From Beijerinckiaceae bacterium (GTDB lineage: Bacteria; Pseudomonadota; Alphaproteobacteria; Rhizobiales; Beijerinckiaceae): a stretch of DNA of 64,000 nt. The DNA lies in NCBI GenBank assembly GCA_021324915.1, contig JAJPIC010000019.1:38641-102640 (forward strand). Reading direction: 5' to 3'. Under the pieces are notes generated by a model. That model was not told the DNA's origin. It saw only the letters and a program-made list of their open reading frames with translations, and ran no database searches. This document shows, piece after piece, positions 1-9,925 of this stretch (position 1 is its first letter; each line of letters opens with the position of its first letter). The position numbers were made by a program, and so were the translations under genes.

Positions 1-2
1 TC

Positions 3-1772
3 CTTTTCATGGGCGAAGTCGTCGGCCGCCTGTTCCACGAATTCGCCATCACGCTCGCCGCCACGATCGTCATCTCGGCGGTCGTCTCGCTTACGCTCGT
101 GCCGATGCTCTGCGCGAAACTGCTGCGCCATCGCCCCGAATCGGAGCGCAGCCGATTCGACGTCGGCGCCGAACGGGCCTTCAACTGGATCATCCGGCAA
201 TATGGCCGCGCGCTCGAAGTCGTGCTCGAACACCAGCCGCTCACGCTGCTCATCGCCATCGCGACGCTCGTCGTCACCGTGCTCCTCTACATCGTGATCC
301 CGAAAGGCTTCTTTCCCGTGCAGGACACGGGCATGATCCAGGGGATCTCCGAAGCCGCCCAGGGGATATCTTTCTCTTCGATGGCGAACCGCCAACAGGC
401 GCTCGCCGATCTCATACTGAAGGATCAGGACGTTGTGAGCCTGACCTCGTTCATCGGGGTCGACGGAACCAATATGACGCTCAACAGCGGCAGGTTTCTG
501 ATCAATCTCAAGCCCCTCAGCAAGCGGCACGATTCGGTCACCGAGGTTCTGCGCCGCATTCGTCGTGAAACCGCCGACGTCGAGGGTATCACCCTCTATA
601 TGCAGCCGGTCCAGGATCTGACGATCGATTCGACCGTCAGCCGCGCGCAATATAATTTCATCCTGGAAGACGCGAATGGCGCGGAATTGCAGGCCTGGGT
701 TCCGCGCATCGTGCAGCGGCTCTCGAGTCTTCCGCAGCTCGCCAATGTCGCAAGCGACATGCAGGCCCAGGGCCATGCGATCGATCTCGCCATCGACCGC
801 GCCACCGCGGCCCGCTTCGGCATCACGCCGGTGACGGTCGACAACGTGCTCTACGATGCCTTCGGCCAGCGGATCATCTCGACGATCTATACCCAATCCA
901 ACCAATATCGCGTCATCATGGAGGCGACGCCCGATCTCCAGCATGCGCTGAATTCGCTGAACACGTTCTATCTTCCGTCTTCGGTCTCGACCTCCAATGG
1001 ACAAGTGCCGTTAGCGGCGATCGTTCATGTCGAGCAACGTCCGGGACCTCTGCTCATCACCCATTTCGGGCAGTTCCCGGCGACGACCATCTCGTTCGAC
1101 GTTGCACGAGGCTATTCGCTCGGCGCCGCGGTCGCGGCCATTCAGCAGGCCGAAAAAGATATGGATCTGCCGGAGAGTTTCATCTCGCAGATGCAGGGCA
1201 GCGCGGCCGCCTTCTCCGCTTCGCTCAGCAACGAGGTCTTGCTGATCATAGCGGCCATCATCACGATGTATATCGTGCTCGGCGTGCTCTACGAGAGCTT
1301 CATACATCCGATTACGATTCTCTCCACTCTGCCCTCGGCGGGGGTCGGCGCGCTCATGTCGTTGATGCTGGCCGGCGACGAGCTCGACGTCATCGCGATC
1401 ATCGGCATCATCCTTTTGATCGGCATCGTGAAGAAGAATGCGATCATGATGATCGACTTTGCGCTCGATGCCGAACGAGACGAAGGGCTCGCGCCGCGCG
1501 ATGCGATCTATCAGGCCTGCCTGCTGCGATTCAGGCCGATCCTCATGACCACAATGGCGGCAATTCTCGGCGCCCTGCCCTTGATGCTCGGCACCGGCCC
1601 CGGTTCCGAGCTGCGCCGGCCGCTCGGCGTTGCCATCGTAGGCGGCCTCATCTTCAGCCAGGTACTGACCCTCTTCTCGACGCCCGTCATCTATCTCTAT
1701 TTCGATCGCTTGGCCCAATGGCTCTCGCCCTCGCGCGCCAGGCGCATCGCGCCGCCAGAGGCTGCTGAATGA
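3..1772 (+). CDS. RND multidrug efflux permease, MdtB-like, 5' truncated by window edge
   Basis: Inner-membrane proton-driven drug efflux pump of the AcrB/MdtB superfamily. Only the C-terminal part, about 590 residues, is visible. The reading frame is open to the window's first bases and already reads as mid-protein ([15 protein letters not shown], the conserved loop before a membrane segment), so the ATG at 9 is internal and the true start lies outside. Other visible family features are the [13 protein letters not shown] segment that opens the second periplasmic domain, the [12 protein letters not shown] C-terminal helix and the [15 protein letters not shown] helix typical of MdtB/MdtC. The stop overlaps the start of the next RND gene by 4 bases (ATGA), as in mdtBC operons, which suggests a heteromeric pump. 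The substrate cannot be read from sequence. Confidence 0.93.
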   Translation, partial: LFMGEVVGRLFHEFAITLAATIVISAVVSLTLVPMLCAKLLRHRPESERSRFDVGAERAFNWIIRQYGRALEVVLEHQPLTLLIAIATLVVTVLLYIVIPKGFFPVQDTGMIQGISEAAQGISFSSMANRQQALADLILKDQDVVSLTSFIGVDGTNMTLNSGRFLINLKPLSKRHDSVTEVLRRIRRETADVEGITLYMQPVQDLTIDSTVSRAQYNFILEDANGAELQAWVPRIVQRLSSLPQLANVASDMQAQGHAIDLAIDRATAARFGITPVTVDNVLYDAFGQRIISTIYTQSNQYRVIMEATPDLQHALNSLNTFYLPSSVSTSNGQVPLAAIVHVEQRPGPLLITHFGQFPATTISFDVARGYSLGAAVAAIQQAEKDMDLPESFISQMQGSAAAFSASLSNEVLLIIAAIITMYIVLGVLYESFIHPITILSTLPSAGVGALMSLMLAGDELDVIAIIGIILLIGIVKKNAIMMIDFALDAERDEGLAPRDAIYQACLLRFRPILMTTMAAILGALPLMLGTGPGSELRRPLGVAIVGGLIFSQVLTLFSTPVIYLYFDRLAQWLSPSRARRIAPPEAAE

Positions 1773-4700
1773 ATCTTTCGGCGCCCTTCATCGAACGTCC
1801 GGTCGCCACGACTCTTCTGACCGCCGGGATCGCGATCGCCGGCATACTCGCTTTCACCCAGCTTCCGGTCGCGCCTCTGCCGCAGGTCGATTTTCCGACC
1901 ATTGCGGTGCAAGCGATGCTCCCGGGCGCAGATCCCGATACGGTAGCCACGAGCGTTGCCGAACCGCTCGAACGCCGGCTCGGTCAGATCGCCGACGTGA
2001 CCGAAATGTCCTCGGTCAGCGGCGTCGGCCAGACCCGGATTACGCTGCAATTCGGCCTCGACCGCGACATCGATGGGGCGGCGCGCGACGTGCAGGCGGC
2101 GATCAATGCCGCGCGCGCCGATCTGCCGACAAGTCTCAAGCAGAATCCGACCTATCACAAGGTCAACCCAGCCGACGCGCCGATTCTGATCCTCGCTTTG
2201 ACGTCTAAGACGCTCACCCGCGGTGAGCTCTATGACGCCGCGAGCAATGTGCTCCAGCAGCGTCTCTCGCAACTCAGCGGCATTGGACAGGTGATCATCG
2301 GCGGCGCGGCGCTGCCGGCGGTGCGCGTTGAGCTCAATCCGACCGCGCTTTTCAAATATGGAGTCGGCCTTGAAGACGTGCGCGCGGCGCTCGCCTCGGC
2401 GAATGCCGACAGCCCGAAAGGCGCCATCGAGGACGGCGACAATCATTATCAGATCTATACCAACGACCAGGCGACGCACGCCGCCGACTACAAGCCGCTG
2501 ATCGTCGGCTATCGGAACGGCAACGCCATTCACCTTTCCGATCTCGCTCAGATCGAAGATTCGGTCGAGGATTTGCGCAACGAGGGCCTCGCCAACGGGC
2601 AGCCTTCCGTCCTGGTGATCCTGTTCCGCCAGCCGGGCGCCAATATCGTCGCGACCGTCGACGGGGTGCGGGCGGAACTGCCGCATCTGCAAGCGGCGAT
2701 GCCGGCCGACATCCACGTCCTCTGGGCGTCCGACCACAGCCTGACCATCCGCGCCTCGCTCCACGACACCGAGCGCACGCTCATCATTGCCGTGGGTCTG
2801 GTAATTTTCATCGTCTTTCTCTTCCTCGGCAATGTGCGCGCCGCCGTTATTCCCGCCATCGCCGTGCCGGTGTCGATCATCGGCACGTTCGGCGCGATGT
2901 ACCTGATGGGCTACAGCCTCGATACGCTTTCGCTCATGGCCCTTACGATCGCGACGGGTTTCGTGGTGGACGACGCCATCGTCGTCCTGGAGAACATCAC
3001 GCGTCACGTCGAGGCAGGCGTTTCGCGTTTCCGCGCCGCCTTGCTCGGCGCCCGCGAAGTCGGCTTCACCGTTCTATCGATCAGCGTGTCGCTGATCGCG
3101 GTCTTCACCCCGATCCTGATGATGGGCGGATTGCTGGGGCGCCTCTTCCGCGAATTCGCCATGACGCTCTCGATGGCGATCCTCGTTTCGTTGTTGATCT
3201 CGCTCACGACGACGCCAATGCTTTGCTCTCTCATCCTGAGGGCGAGAGAGAGTCGGCCCTGGCGTTTCAATCCTTTTGGTCTTCTTCTGCGCGGCTACGA
3301 GCGAACGCTGCCGTGGGCGCTGCGCCATCGCGGCTTCATCATGACCATGTTGTTCAGCGCCATGGTCCTGACCGTGCTCTTGTTCACGATCATCCCGAAG
3401 GGATTCTTCCCCGAGCAGGACACGGGCAGGTTGATCGGCGCGATCCAGGCGGATCAGAACATATCGTTCCAGGCCATGCAGAAGAAGATGGCGCAATTGA
3501 TGGCGATCGTCCAAGCCGATCCCGCAATCCAGAGCGTTGTCGGCTTTACGGGGGCGGGCAGCGGCGGCGGCCGCAGCACCACCAATACGGGATCGATCTA
3601 TGTCTCCTTGAAGCCGCTCTCGCATCGCACCGCGTCGGCGGACGAGGTCATCGCGCGGCTGCGCAAGAAGCTCGCGACCATTCCCGGCGCAAAGCTTTTC
3701 CTCCAGGCGGTGCAGGACATCCGGGTCGGCGGCAGGCAAAGCAATGCCGAATATCAATATACGCTGCAGGGCGACGATGCGGCGGAACTCTACGTCTGGT
3801 CGAATAAAGTGCTGAACGCTCTGCAACAGAGCAAGATTCTAACTGACGTGAATTCGGATCAGCAGCAGAAAGGGCTCGAGACGAATGTCGTCATCGACCG
3901 GCTCACGGCAGCGCGTTTCAATCTTACGCCCGAGCAGATCGACAATACGCTTTACGACGCCTTCGGGCAGCGGCAAGTCTCGGTCATCTATAGCGCCAAC
4001 AACCAGTACCACGTGGTCATGGAGGTTGCCCCGCGCTACTGGCAGGATCCCGCAACCTTGAAGCAGATCTATGTCAGCACCGCGGGCGGTCCCCCGAGCG
4101 GAACAGCGACGAGCAACCTGCCCTATGGCCTAGCCGCCGCAAAATCCGCGCCGGTCGGCTCGACGCCGGGGCCTTCCTATTCCGTGCTCAGCGCGCCAAG
4201 CAGCACGACCGCCGCGGCGCTCGCCGCGAATGCGTCGAATTCGGCACGCAATGCGCAGACGAATGCGCTGGCGAGCAGCGGCAGCAGCAGCGCGTCGGCC
4301 GGAGCGCCGGTGAGCACCAGCCAGGAAACCATGATACCGCTCGCCGCCTTTGCCCATTTCGAGCCGGGCCATGCGCCGATCTCGGTCAATCACCAGGGTT
4401 TGTTCGTTGCGACGACAATCTCGTTCAACCTGGCGCTCGGCGCCTCGCTGAGCCAGGCGGCGGACGAGATCAACCGGATCGTGGGCTCGCTCGGCATGCC
4501 GGGCGATATACACGGCAGCATGCAAGGCACGGCACAGGTGTTCCAGGAATCGCTGGCGAACGAGCCGCTGCTGATCGTCGCTGCGCTCGCGGCAGTCTAT
4601 ATCGTCCTCGGCGTTCTCTACGAGAGCTATATCCATCCGATCACGATTCTCTCGACCTTGCCTTCGGCCGGCGTCGGCGCGCTCCTTGCTTTGCTGATCT

Positions 4701-5116
4701 GCGGAAGCGAATTCAGCATTATCGCGCTGATTGGCGTGATCCTGCTGATCGGCATCGTCAAAAAGAATGCCATCATGATGATCGATTTCGCCTTGGAGGC
4801 GCGGCGCGTCCAAGGACTGGGCGCCTATGACGCGATCTACCAGGCGTGTCTGTTGCGCTTCCGACCGATCATGATGACGACGGGCGCCGCCATTCTCGGC
4901 GCGGTGCCGCTCGCGCTGAGCTTCGGCGAAGGCGGCGAGATTCGCCGGCCCCTCGGCATATCGATTGTCGGCGGCTTGCTGCTAAGCCAAATGCTCACGC
5001 TCTACACGACGCCGGTGATTTATCTCATTCTCGACCGCTTCCAGGAACGGCTGAGCAGCCGCCGCGCACGGCCGGCGAATCTGCCGCCTTACAGCGCGCC
5101 GGATCTCGCGGAATAG
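1769..5116 (+). CDS. RND multidrug efflux permease, MdtC-like
   Basis: Full-length RND permease of 1115 residues; MdtC-type proteins are usually about 1025-1050. It starts [16 protein letters not shown], the standard first membrane helix, and carries the paired periplasmic domains, the [13 protein letters not shown] segment of helix 4 and [17 protein letters not shown] near the C terminus. Translation is probably coupled to the upstream RND gene through a 4-base overlap. The extra length is explained by a Ser/Ala/Thr/Pro-rich stretch at about residues 770-852, within the second periplasmic domain just before the [14 protein letters not shown] segment. The membrane-fusion partner is not in the window and is presumably upstream. 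The family call is firm; the substrate is unknown. Confidence 0.95.
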   Translation: MNLSAPFIERPVATTLLTAGIAIAGILAFTQLPVAPLPQVDFPTIAVQAMLPGADPDTVATSVAEPLERRLGQIADVTEMSSVSGVGQTRITLQFGLDRDIDGAARDVQAAINAARADLPTSLKQNPTYHKVNPADAPILILALTSKTLTRGELYDAASNVLQQRLSQLSGIGQVIIGGAALPAVRVELNPTALFKYGVGLEDVRAALASANADSPKGAIEDGDNHYQIYTNDQATHAADYKPLIVGYRNGNAIHLSDLAQIEDSVEDLRNEGLANGQPSVLVILFRQPGANIVATVDGVRAELPHLQAAMPADIHVLWASDHSLTIRASLHDTERTLIIAVGLVIFIVFLFLGNVRAAVIPAIAVPVSIIGTFGAMYLMGYSLDTLSLMALTIATGFVVDDAIVVLENITRHVEAGVSRFRAALLGAREVGFTVLSISVSLIAVFTPILMMGGLLGRLFREFAMTLSMAILVSLLISLTTTPMLCSLILRARESRPWRFNPFGLLLRGYERTLPWALRHRGFIMTMLFSAMVLTVLLFTIIPKGFFPEQDTGRLIGAIQADQNISFQAMQKKMAQLMAIVQADPAIQSVVGFTGAGSGGGRSTTNTGSIYVSLKPLSHRTASADEVIARLRKKLATIPGAKLFLQAVQDIRVGGRQSNAEYQYTLQGDDAAELYVWSNKVLNALQQSKILTDVNSDQQQKGLETNVVIDRLTAARFNLTPEQIDNTLYDAFGQRQVSVIYSANNQYHVVMEVAPRYWQDPATLKQIYVSTAGGPPSGTATSNLPYGLAAAKSAPVGSTPGPSYSVLSAPSSTTAAALAANASNSARNAQTNALASSGSSSASAGAPVSTSQETMIPLAAFAHFEPGHAPISVNHQGLFVATTISFNLALGASLSQAADEINRIVGSLGMPGDIHGSMQGTAQVFQESLANEPLLIVAALAAVYIVLGVLYESYIHPITILSTLPSAGVGALLALLICGSEFSIIALIGVILLIGIVKKNAIMMIDFALEARRVQGLGAYDAIYQACLLRFRPIMMTTGAAILGAVPLALSFGEGGEIRRPLGISIVGGLLLSQMLTLYTTPVIYLILDRFQERLSSRRARPANLPPYSAPDLAE

Positions 5117-5140
5117 CGCAACGCGCCGAGGCGATCCGCC

Positions 5141-6202
5141 TCAGACATGGCCGCGGCGGCGCATTACCTCGAGATCGCTCGCCACCATCTCGGCGACCAG
5201 TTGCGCGAAACTCGTTCTGTGCGTCCAGCCGAGCCTCTCACGTGCCTTGCTCGCATCTCCGACAAGACTATCGACCTCGGTCGGGCGGAAATAATCCGGG
5301 TCGACCTCGACCAGAATTCTGCCCGTCTTGCGATCGAGGCCACGCTCCTCGACCCCCGTTCCTTTCCAGCCGATCTCGATGCCGACTTCGGCAAAGGCGC
5401 GCTCGGCGAATTCGCGCACCGTATGGGCCTCGCCGGTCGCAAGCACATAATCGTCGGGCTTCTCCTGCTGGAGGATACGCCACATGCCTTCGGCATAATC
5501 GCGCGCGTGTCCCCAATCGCGCCTGGCCTCGAGGTTGCCGAGGTAAAGCTTGTCCTGGAGGCCGAGATGGATGGCCGCCACCGCCCGGCTGATCTTGCGG
5601 GTCACGAAGGTCTCGGCACGCGTCGGACCTTCGTGATTGAAGAGAATGCCGTTCGAAGCGTGAATGCCATAGGCCTCGCGATAATTCACCGTGATCCAAT
5701 AGGCGTAGAGCTTGGCGACGCCGTAAGGGGAACGCGGCGCAAACGGCGTCGTCTCGCTTTGCACCGGCGCCTGCGTCCTGCCATAGAGCTCCGAGGTCGA
5801 AGCTTGATAGAACCGCGTCTTTTTGGTGAGGTTCAAGATCTTGATGGCCTCGAGCAGCCGCAAAGTGCCGAGCGCGTCGGCATTGGCCGTATATTCGGGA
5901 GATTCGAAACTGACCTGTACATGGCTTTGTGCCGCGAGATTGTAGATCTCGTCGGGCTGAACCTCCTGGACGATGCGGATGAGATTGGTGGCATCCGTGA
6001 GATCGCCATAGGACATGAAGAAGCGCACGTCAGGCTCGTGCGGATCACGATAGAGATGATCGACACGCTCGGTGTTGATGAGCGAGGAACGCCGTTTGAT
6101 TCCATGGACGATATAGCCTTTGCCGAGGAGAAACTCGGCAAGCAGAGCCCCGTCCTGTCCGGTGATCCCGGTAATGAGCGCAACCTTGGTTGCTATGCCC
6201 AC
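5141..6202 (-). CDS. gmd: GDP-mannose 4,6-dehydratase
   Basis: Converts GDP-D-mannose to GDP-4-dehydro-6-deoxy-D-mannose, the precursor of fucose, rhamnose or perosamine residues in surface glycans. The 353-residue protein has the Rossmann signature [19 protein letters not shown] at the N terminus, the [16 protein letters not shown] segment typical of Gmd, the STSELYG strand with the catalytic Thr/Glu, and the [10 protein letters not shown] helix with the Tyr and Lys of the SDR catalytic set. [11 protein letters not shown] and [15 protein letters not shown] are further Gmd hallmarks. It is divergent from a second family member (start 6404), with about 200 bases between them. No GDP-fucose synthase or GDP-4-keto reductase is visible nearby except possibly that paralogue. 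Confidence 0.93.
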   Translation of the reverse strand: MGIATKVALITGITGQDGALLAEFLLGKGYIVHGIKRRSSLINTERVDHLYRDPHEPDVRFFMSYGDLTDATNLIRIVQEVQPDEIYNLAAQSHVQVSFESPEYTANADALGTLRLLEAIKILNLTKKTRFYQASTSELYGRTQAPVQSETTPFAPRSPYGVAKLYAYWITVNYREAYGIHASNGILFNHEGPTRAETFVTRKISRAVAAIHLGLQDKLYLGNLEARRDWGHARDYAEGMWRILQQEKPDDYVLATGEAHTVREFAERAFAEVGIEIGWKGTGVEERGLDRKTGRILVEVDPDYFRPTEVDSLVGDASKARERLGWTHRTSFAQLVAEMVASDLEVMRRRGHV

Positions 6203-6403
6203 CGCTGGCTTCCTCCCAGAGCGCCGAGATTCGGACGACGGCTAGCCCGCATCCGCTCGAAGAACAGTAAATGACGCGGACCAGGCTTTCAATCTCCCAG
6301 CGCCGATCCGGGGCGAGAGCCGGCCTGTGAGCGCGCCGCCGTCCTCCATGCAATTTGACCGAGACGATCTTCTGCGGCAGAGATTTCCGGCAGGAGAGAG
6401 AAA

Positions 6404-7402
6404 GTGCAACAGGCTCTCGGTCACGGACCTCGCGCATTGATTTGCGGCATTTCCGGACAGGATGGCGCCTATCTCGCGCATTTTCTGCTTTCTAAGGGCT
6501 ATGAAGTCATCGGAACTTCGCGCGACGCCGAAGTCTCGCGATTCGAAAACCTCTTCGCACTCGCGATCCGCGAGCGCGTGACATTGCGCTCCATGACGCT
6601 CAGCGATTTTCGCAGCGTTTTGCAGGTCCTGAGCGAAACCGAACCGGCTGAAATCTATAACCTTGCCGGCCAGAGCTCCGTCGGCCTTTCGTTCCAGCAG
6701 CCTGTGGAGACGCTCGAAAGCATAAGCATCGGAACGCTCAACCTCCTCGAAGCCGTTCGGTTCATGAAAAGGGCGACGCGAATCTACAACGCGACTTCGA
6801 GCGAATGTTTCGGCGAAACGATCCGCGAATCGCCAGCCCGCGAGAGCACCGCCTTTGCACCCCGCAGTCCCTATGGGGTCGCGAAAGCCGCTGCTTATTG
6901 GATCGTTGCCAATTATCGCGAAGCCTATGGCATTCATGCCTGCTCCGGCATCTTGTTCAATCACGAATCGATCTTTCGACCGGCCCGTTTCGTGACGCGG
7001 AAGGTCGTTCGCAGCGCCTGCCGCATTGCCGCCGGCGACGAGTTGCCGCTCCGGATCGGTAACACGTCCATCGTCCGCGATTGGGGATATGCGCCTGAAT
7101 ATGTCGAAGCCATGTGGCTCATGCTTCAGCAGCCGAAGCCGCGGGATTACGTCATCGCGACCGGAGAAAGCCATTCCCTGCAAGAGTTCATCTCGGCCTC
7201 TTTCGAGGAGGTCGGGCTCGATTGGGCGAAATATACGCAGGAGGACCCGGCGCTCCTTCGAACCACCGACATATTGCAAAGTCACGCCGATCCGAGCCTC
7301 GCGGCGGAACATTTGGGATGGCGAGCCAAGACCCGGATGCGCGCGCTCGTTCGCCGCCTCATAGAGGACGAGCGAACCGGCATGGAAGCCGCGGCGCGCT
7401 AG
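6404..7402 (+). CDS. GDP-mannose 4,6-dehydratase family paralogue (SDR epimerase/dehydratase)
   Basis: A 332-residue extended SDR protein clearly homologous to the divergent gmd. It keeps the nucleotide-binding GISGQDGAYLAHFLLSKGY, the NLAGQSSVGLSFQQPVET segment, the SSECFGE strand with its Glu, and the catalytic YGVAKAAAYW. A GTG start at 6404 is chosen because AGGAG lies 7-8 bases upstream (6392-6396). It differs from canonical Gmd in the substrate loop (NHESIFRPARFVTRK) and is shorter at the C terminus. It could be a second GDP-mannose dehydratase with another specificity or a GDP-6-deoxyhexose-modifying enzyme. The sequence does not separate these options. Confidence 0.85.
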   Translation: MQQALGHGPRALICGISGQDGAYLAHFLLSKGYEVIGTSRDAEVSRFENLFALAIRERVTLRSMTLSDFRSVLQVLSETEPAEIYNLAGQSSVGLSFQQPVETLESISIGTLNLLEAVRFMKRATRIYNATSSECFGETIRESPARESTAFAPRSPYGVAKAAAYWIVANYREAYGIHACSGILFNHESIFRPARFVTRKVVRSACRIAAGDELPLRIGNTSIVRDWGYAPEYVEAMWLMLQQPKPRDYVIATGESHSLQEFISASFEEVGLDWAKYTQEDPALLRTTDILQSHADPSLAAEHLGWRAKTRMRALVRRLIEDERTGMEAAAR

Positions 7403-7411
7403 GGCCGGCGC

Positions 7412-8686
7412 TCAGGCTACGTGGCTTGCCTCGGATCCCTCGTGCGTGATCACCTCGGCGAGGTCTTCCGCAACTTCGGCCCATGTCCTGAGGCAAGCGC
7501 TCGCGATCTTCTCTTCATAGGCGTGGCGCACGCGCGGATCGAGAAGCGCCAAGATCGCAGCCTTCATTTCTTCGGGGCTATAAGGCGAGAAATAAGCGCA
7601 TAAATCTCCGCCGACGAGCGGGATCGAGCTCGTATTGGAAGCGGCGCAGGCTTTACCGAACCACAGGCTCTCGGCGACCGGCAGTCCCCATCCTTCCAAA
7701 AAACTCGGATAGAGGGTGAATTCGCACGCCGAATAGAGCCAGCGCAGAACGGCATCGCTCGGCGCTTCAATGAAGATGATGTGGCGATTCGAGTGCGAAA
7801 ATTCCTCCAGCTTGTTCAGGGCCGCGTCGGCCTTCCAGCCGCGGCGACCGGCGATAACGAGATCCGGCAAGTCCGGCCGTTCCGACTTCAGTTCCTCCCA
7901 TATTCGAAAGAGCAGATCGTGATTCTTGCGTATCTCGACCGTTCCGACGCAGAGCGCAAACGGCCGGCTCGGGCACGTCTTCAGTTCTTTCGGCTTTGCC
8001 TGCGCCCTGTAGTTCCTGGCTGTCCCTGGGAACTCATAGGCCAAGGGGACAACGGATGAGAGCGCTTGGCCAACGCCGAGTTTCTTGCGCACGGAATTCA
8101 ACGCGGACAAAGTGTAGCGCGTCGTTACGATAAAATGGGCCGGTAAGCGCAAAACTTCGAGATATCGTTGCGCATAGTCCTCGCCGACGAATTCCGGATT
8201 GGTGATCGGAATGAGATCGTGGATGAGAACAACGAGCTTGGCGTGCCGAGCGACCGCCGTCTTGCAAAGATCGATGGCGCCGCGGTTCATCCAGAAAGCG
8301 CCGCCAACGAACAATATATCTCGGAAGTTGAGCCGAGGCCGCGGCGGTTGCGGCTCTTGCATCCGATGCCGTGCGCCAAGGCGACGGAGCCGTCGCCAGG
8401 AAGTCCACCGCTCCGGGCGTGCATGGCCGCTTCGCAAATGCGCGTATAACTTGTCGGCATCGCCCTTCGCGGATTCGATGAATGGCCGCAAGTCACGCCA
8501 GACGTTGTCATAAAGCGAAAATGGTACGACCTCGAGCCCGGAGCTCATCAGTGCCTCGGTGATCTCGATTTGCACGCGCTGGATGCCCGTGCCTGTCTGA
8601 TGCCAGAGCACGTGACTGACGACATCGGTCAAATCGAGGAATAACCTCGACGAGATTGACTCACTGGAAGTCGAAAGAAGCCCCAC
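7412..8686 (-). CDS. Glycosyltransferase family 4
   Basis: Probable GT-B fold retaining glycosyltransferase of 424 residues. The N-terminal half contains LFLDLTDVVSH followed by TGTGIQRVQIEI, a motif shared with the GT4 gene at 19899-21212. The C-terminal half has the nucleotide-sugar-binding region LCVGTVEIRKNHDLL and the EX7E-type element YPSFLEGWGLPVAESLWFGK. A GTG start at 8686 is supported by a GAGGGGG sequence about 5 bases upstream. It is the last of three same-strand glycosyltransferase genes (11418 down to 7412), probably one transcript, and likely builds a surface polysaccharide together with the GDP-sugar enzymes next to it. Donor and acceptor are unknown. Confidence 0.88.
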   Translation of the reverse strand: MGLLSTSSESISSRLFLDLTDVVSHVLWHQTGTGIQRVQIEITEALMSSGLEVVPFSLYDNVWRDLRPFIESAKGDADKLYAHLRSGHARPERWTSWRRLRRLGARHRMQEPQPPRPRLNFRDILFVGGAFWMNRGAIDLCKTAVARHAKLVVLIHDLIPITNPEFVGEDYAQRYLEVLRLPAHFIVTTRYTLSALNSVRKKLGVGQALSSVVPLAYEFPGTARNYRAQAKPKELKTCPSRPFALCVGTVEIRKNHDLLFRIWEELKSERPDLPDLVIAGRRGWKADAALNKLEEFSHSNRHIIFIEAPSDAVLRWLYSACEFTLYPSFLEGWGLPVAESLWFGKACAASNTSSIPLVGGDLCAYFSPYSPEEMKAAILALLDPRVRHAYEEKIASACLRTWAEVAEDLAEVITHEGSEASHVA

Positions 8687-8767
8687 GGGTGCCCCCTCGC
8701 GAAAGAGACGGATATGGATGCAGGTTGACGTCGGCGGCGCGCGAGCGGCCCGCTCTCCTGACGCATC

Positions 8768-9925
8768 TTACCTGTCGCCCGGATCCACCTCTGCTTGCAG
8801 CGCGCGCAGCCGCGCCCAATTCGCCAGAAATTCCTGCATTTGGCGTTCCCCCTTTTCTGCAGCGGCTTTGCCGAGCAGGGCGTGAACTTCGCGCGCCATC
8901 TCGTCCCAATCGTAGAGGGCAGCCCGCCTCAAGCCCTTCTCGATCAGCTCTTGTCTTCGCCAATTGCTGCGCACCGACGCCATCGCGTGGCGCAGTTCTT
9001 CATCGTCGTGACCCGATATGAAAATCGCCGCGTCTCCGGCGACTTCTCCGAGCGACCCGAGCTTGGTGGTGATCACGGGACAGCCGCAGGCCATGGCTTC
9101 GATCACCGGCAGGCCGAAGCCCTCGTAAAGCGACGGATAGACGAGCGCTTCGGCGCCCGAATAGGCGCAAGCAAGTTCATCATCGTCGAGGTCGATCTGC
9201 CGCAGGGTTACGTTGGCGGGCAAATCCCGCGGTTCTTCATCATCGGCCGGCGCCTCGCCTCCGATGCAAAGCACTTCGATTTCCGCCGGTCTGAAGCGGC
9301 GCAAGGCCGAAAGCAGGAGAGCGAAGTTCTTATATCCTACCGCCTGTTTGCGATGTCCGACCGTGAGAAAATACGGCCTTGTGATTTGAAAGCGCTCTTT
9401 GAAGCGGTCGATTTGCTTCTTCTCTCGCGGATGAAACATGCGAGGCTCGACGCCGCAGTAAGCAACGCTCAGGCGATCGTCGTCGATATAGGGATGAAAG
9501 CGCTTGAGATCGCAAAGCGTATTATTCGAAATGCAGGCATAATAGCTCGCATAGGCAATGGCGACTTTCTTCTCCTCCCACGCCTTGTTGCCCGCATCGA
9601 ATGCAAAGACCTCAGGGATCATATCGTAGATCATCTGAACGGCGGGTACGCTGACGGGCGTCGTATAATAGGTCGATGCGAAGACGTCGGCTCCGCAATC
9701 TCGGCAAAATTGATCTATCAGGAAGGAGTCGGCCGGTGTGTTCAGCCAGGAATAGGAAGGGAACGGGAGATTCGTGATACCGGGGAATTGCGGGCATCCG
9801 CCGCGGTCGAGCAAGATGATTTCGAGATCGCGCCGCTCCGATAGCCGCGGAAGTATCGAAGACCAGACCCGTCCTATTCCGGAACGGGCGATTTGATAGA
9901 ACACCCCGTCCACGACCAGCTTCAT
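8768..9925 (-). CDS. Glycosyltransferase family 4
   Basis: GT-B glycosyltransferase of 385 residues. It begins KLVVDGVFYQIARSGIGRVW, a glycine-rich acceptor-domain start. In the C-terminal donor domain it has PYFLTVGHRKQAVGYKNF followed by the EX7E element YEGFGLPVIEAMACGCPVI and SLGEVAGDAAIF. The start overlaps the stop of the upstream GT2 gene by 4 bases (9922-9925), so the two are translationally coupled. The sugar specificity cannot be inferred. Confidence 0.9.
   Translation of the reverse strand: MKLVVDGVFYQIARSGIGRVWSSILPRLSERRDLEIILLDRGGCPQFPGITNLPFPSYSWLNTPADSFLIDQFCRDCGADVFASTYYTTPVSVPAVQMIYDMIPEVFAFDAGNKAWEEKKVAIAYASYYACISNNTLCDLKRFHPYIDDDRLSVAYCGVEPRMFHPREKKQIDRFKERFQITRPYFLTVGHRKQAVGYKNFALLLSALRRFRPAEIEVLCIGGEAPADDEEPRDLPANVTLRQIDLDDDELACAYSGAEALVYPSLYEGFGLPVIEAMACGCPVITTKLGSLGEVAGDAAIFISGHDDEELRHAMASVRSNWRRQELIEKGLRRAALYDWDEMAREVHALLGKAAAEKGERQMQEFLANWARLRALQAEVDPGDR

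Noticed and set aside
1697..3007. Long antisense open frame (436 codons) across the RND genes
   Set aside because: G+C-rich coding sequence leaves the opposite frame open. The translation is full of Arg, Asp and His with no family features, and it lies inside the well-supported RND genes.
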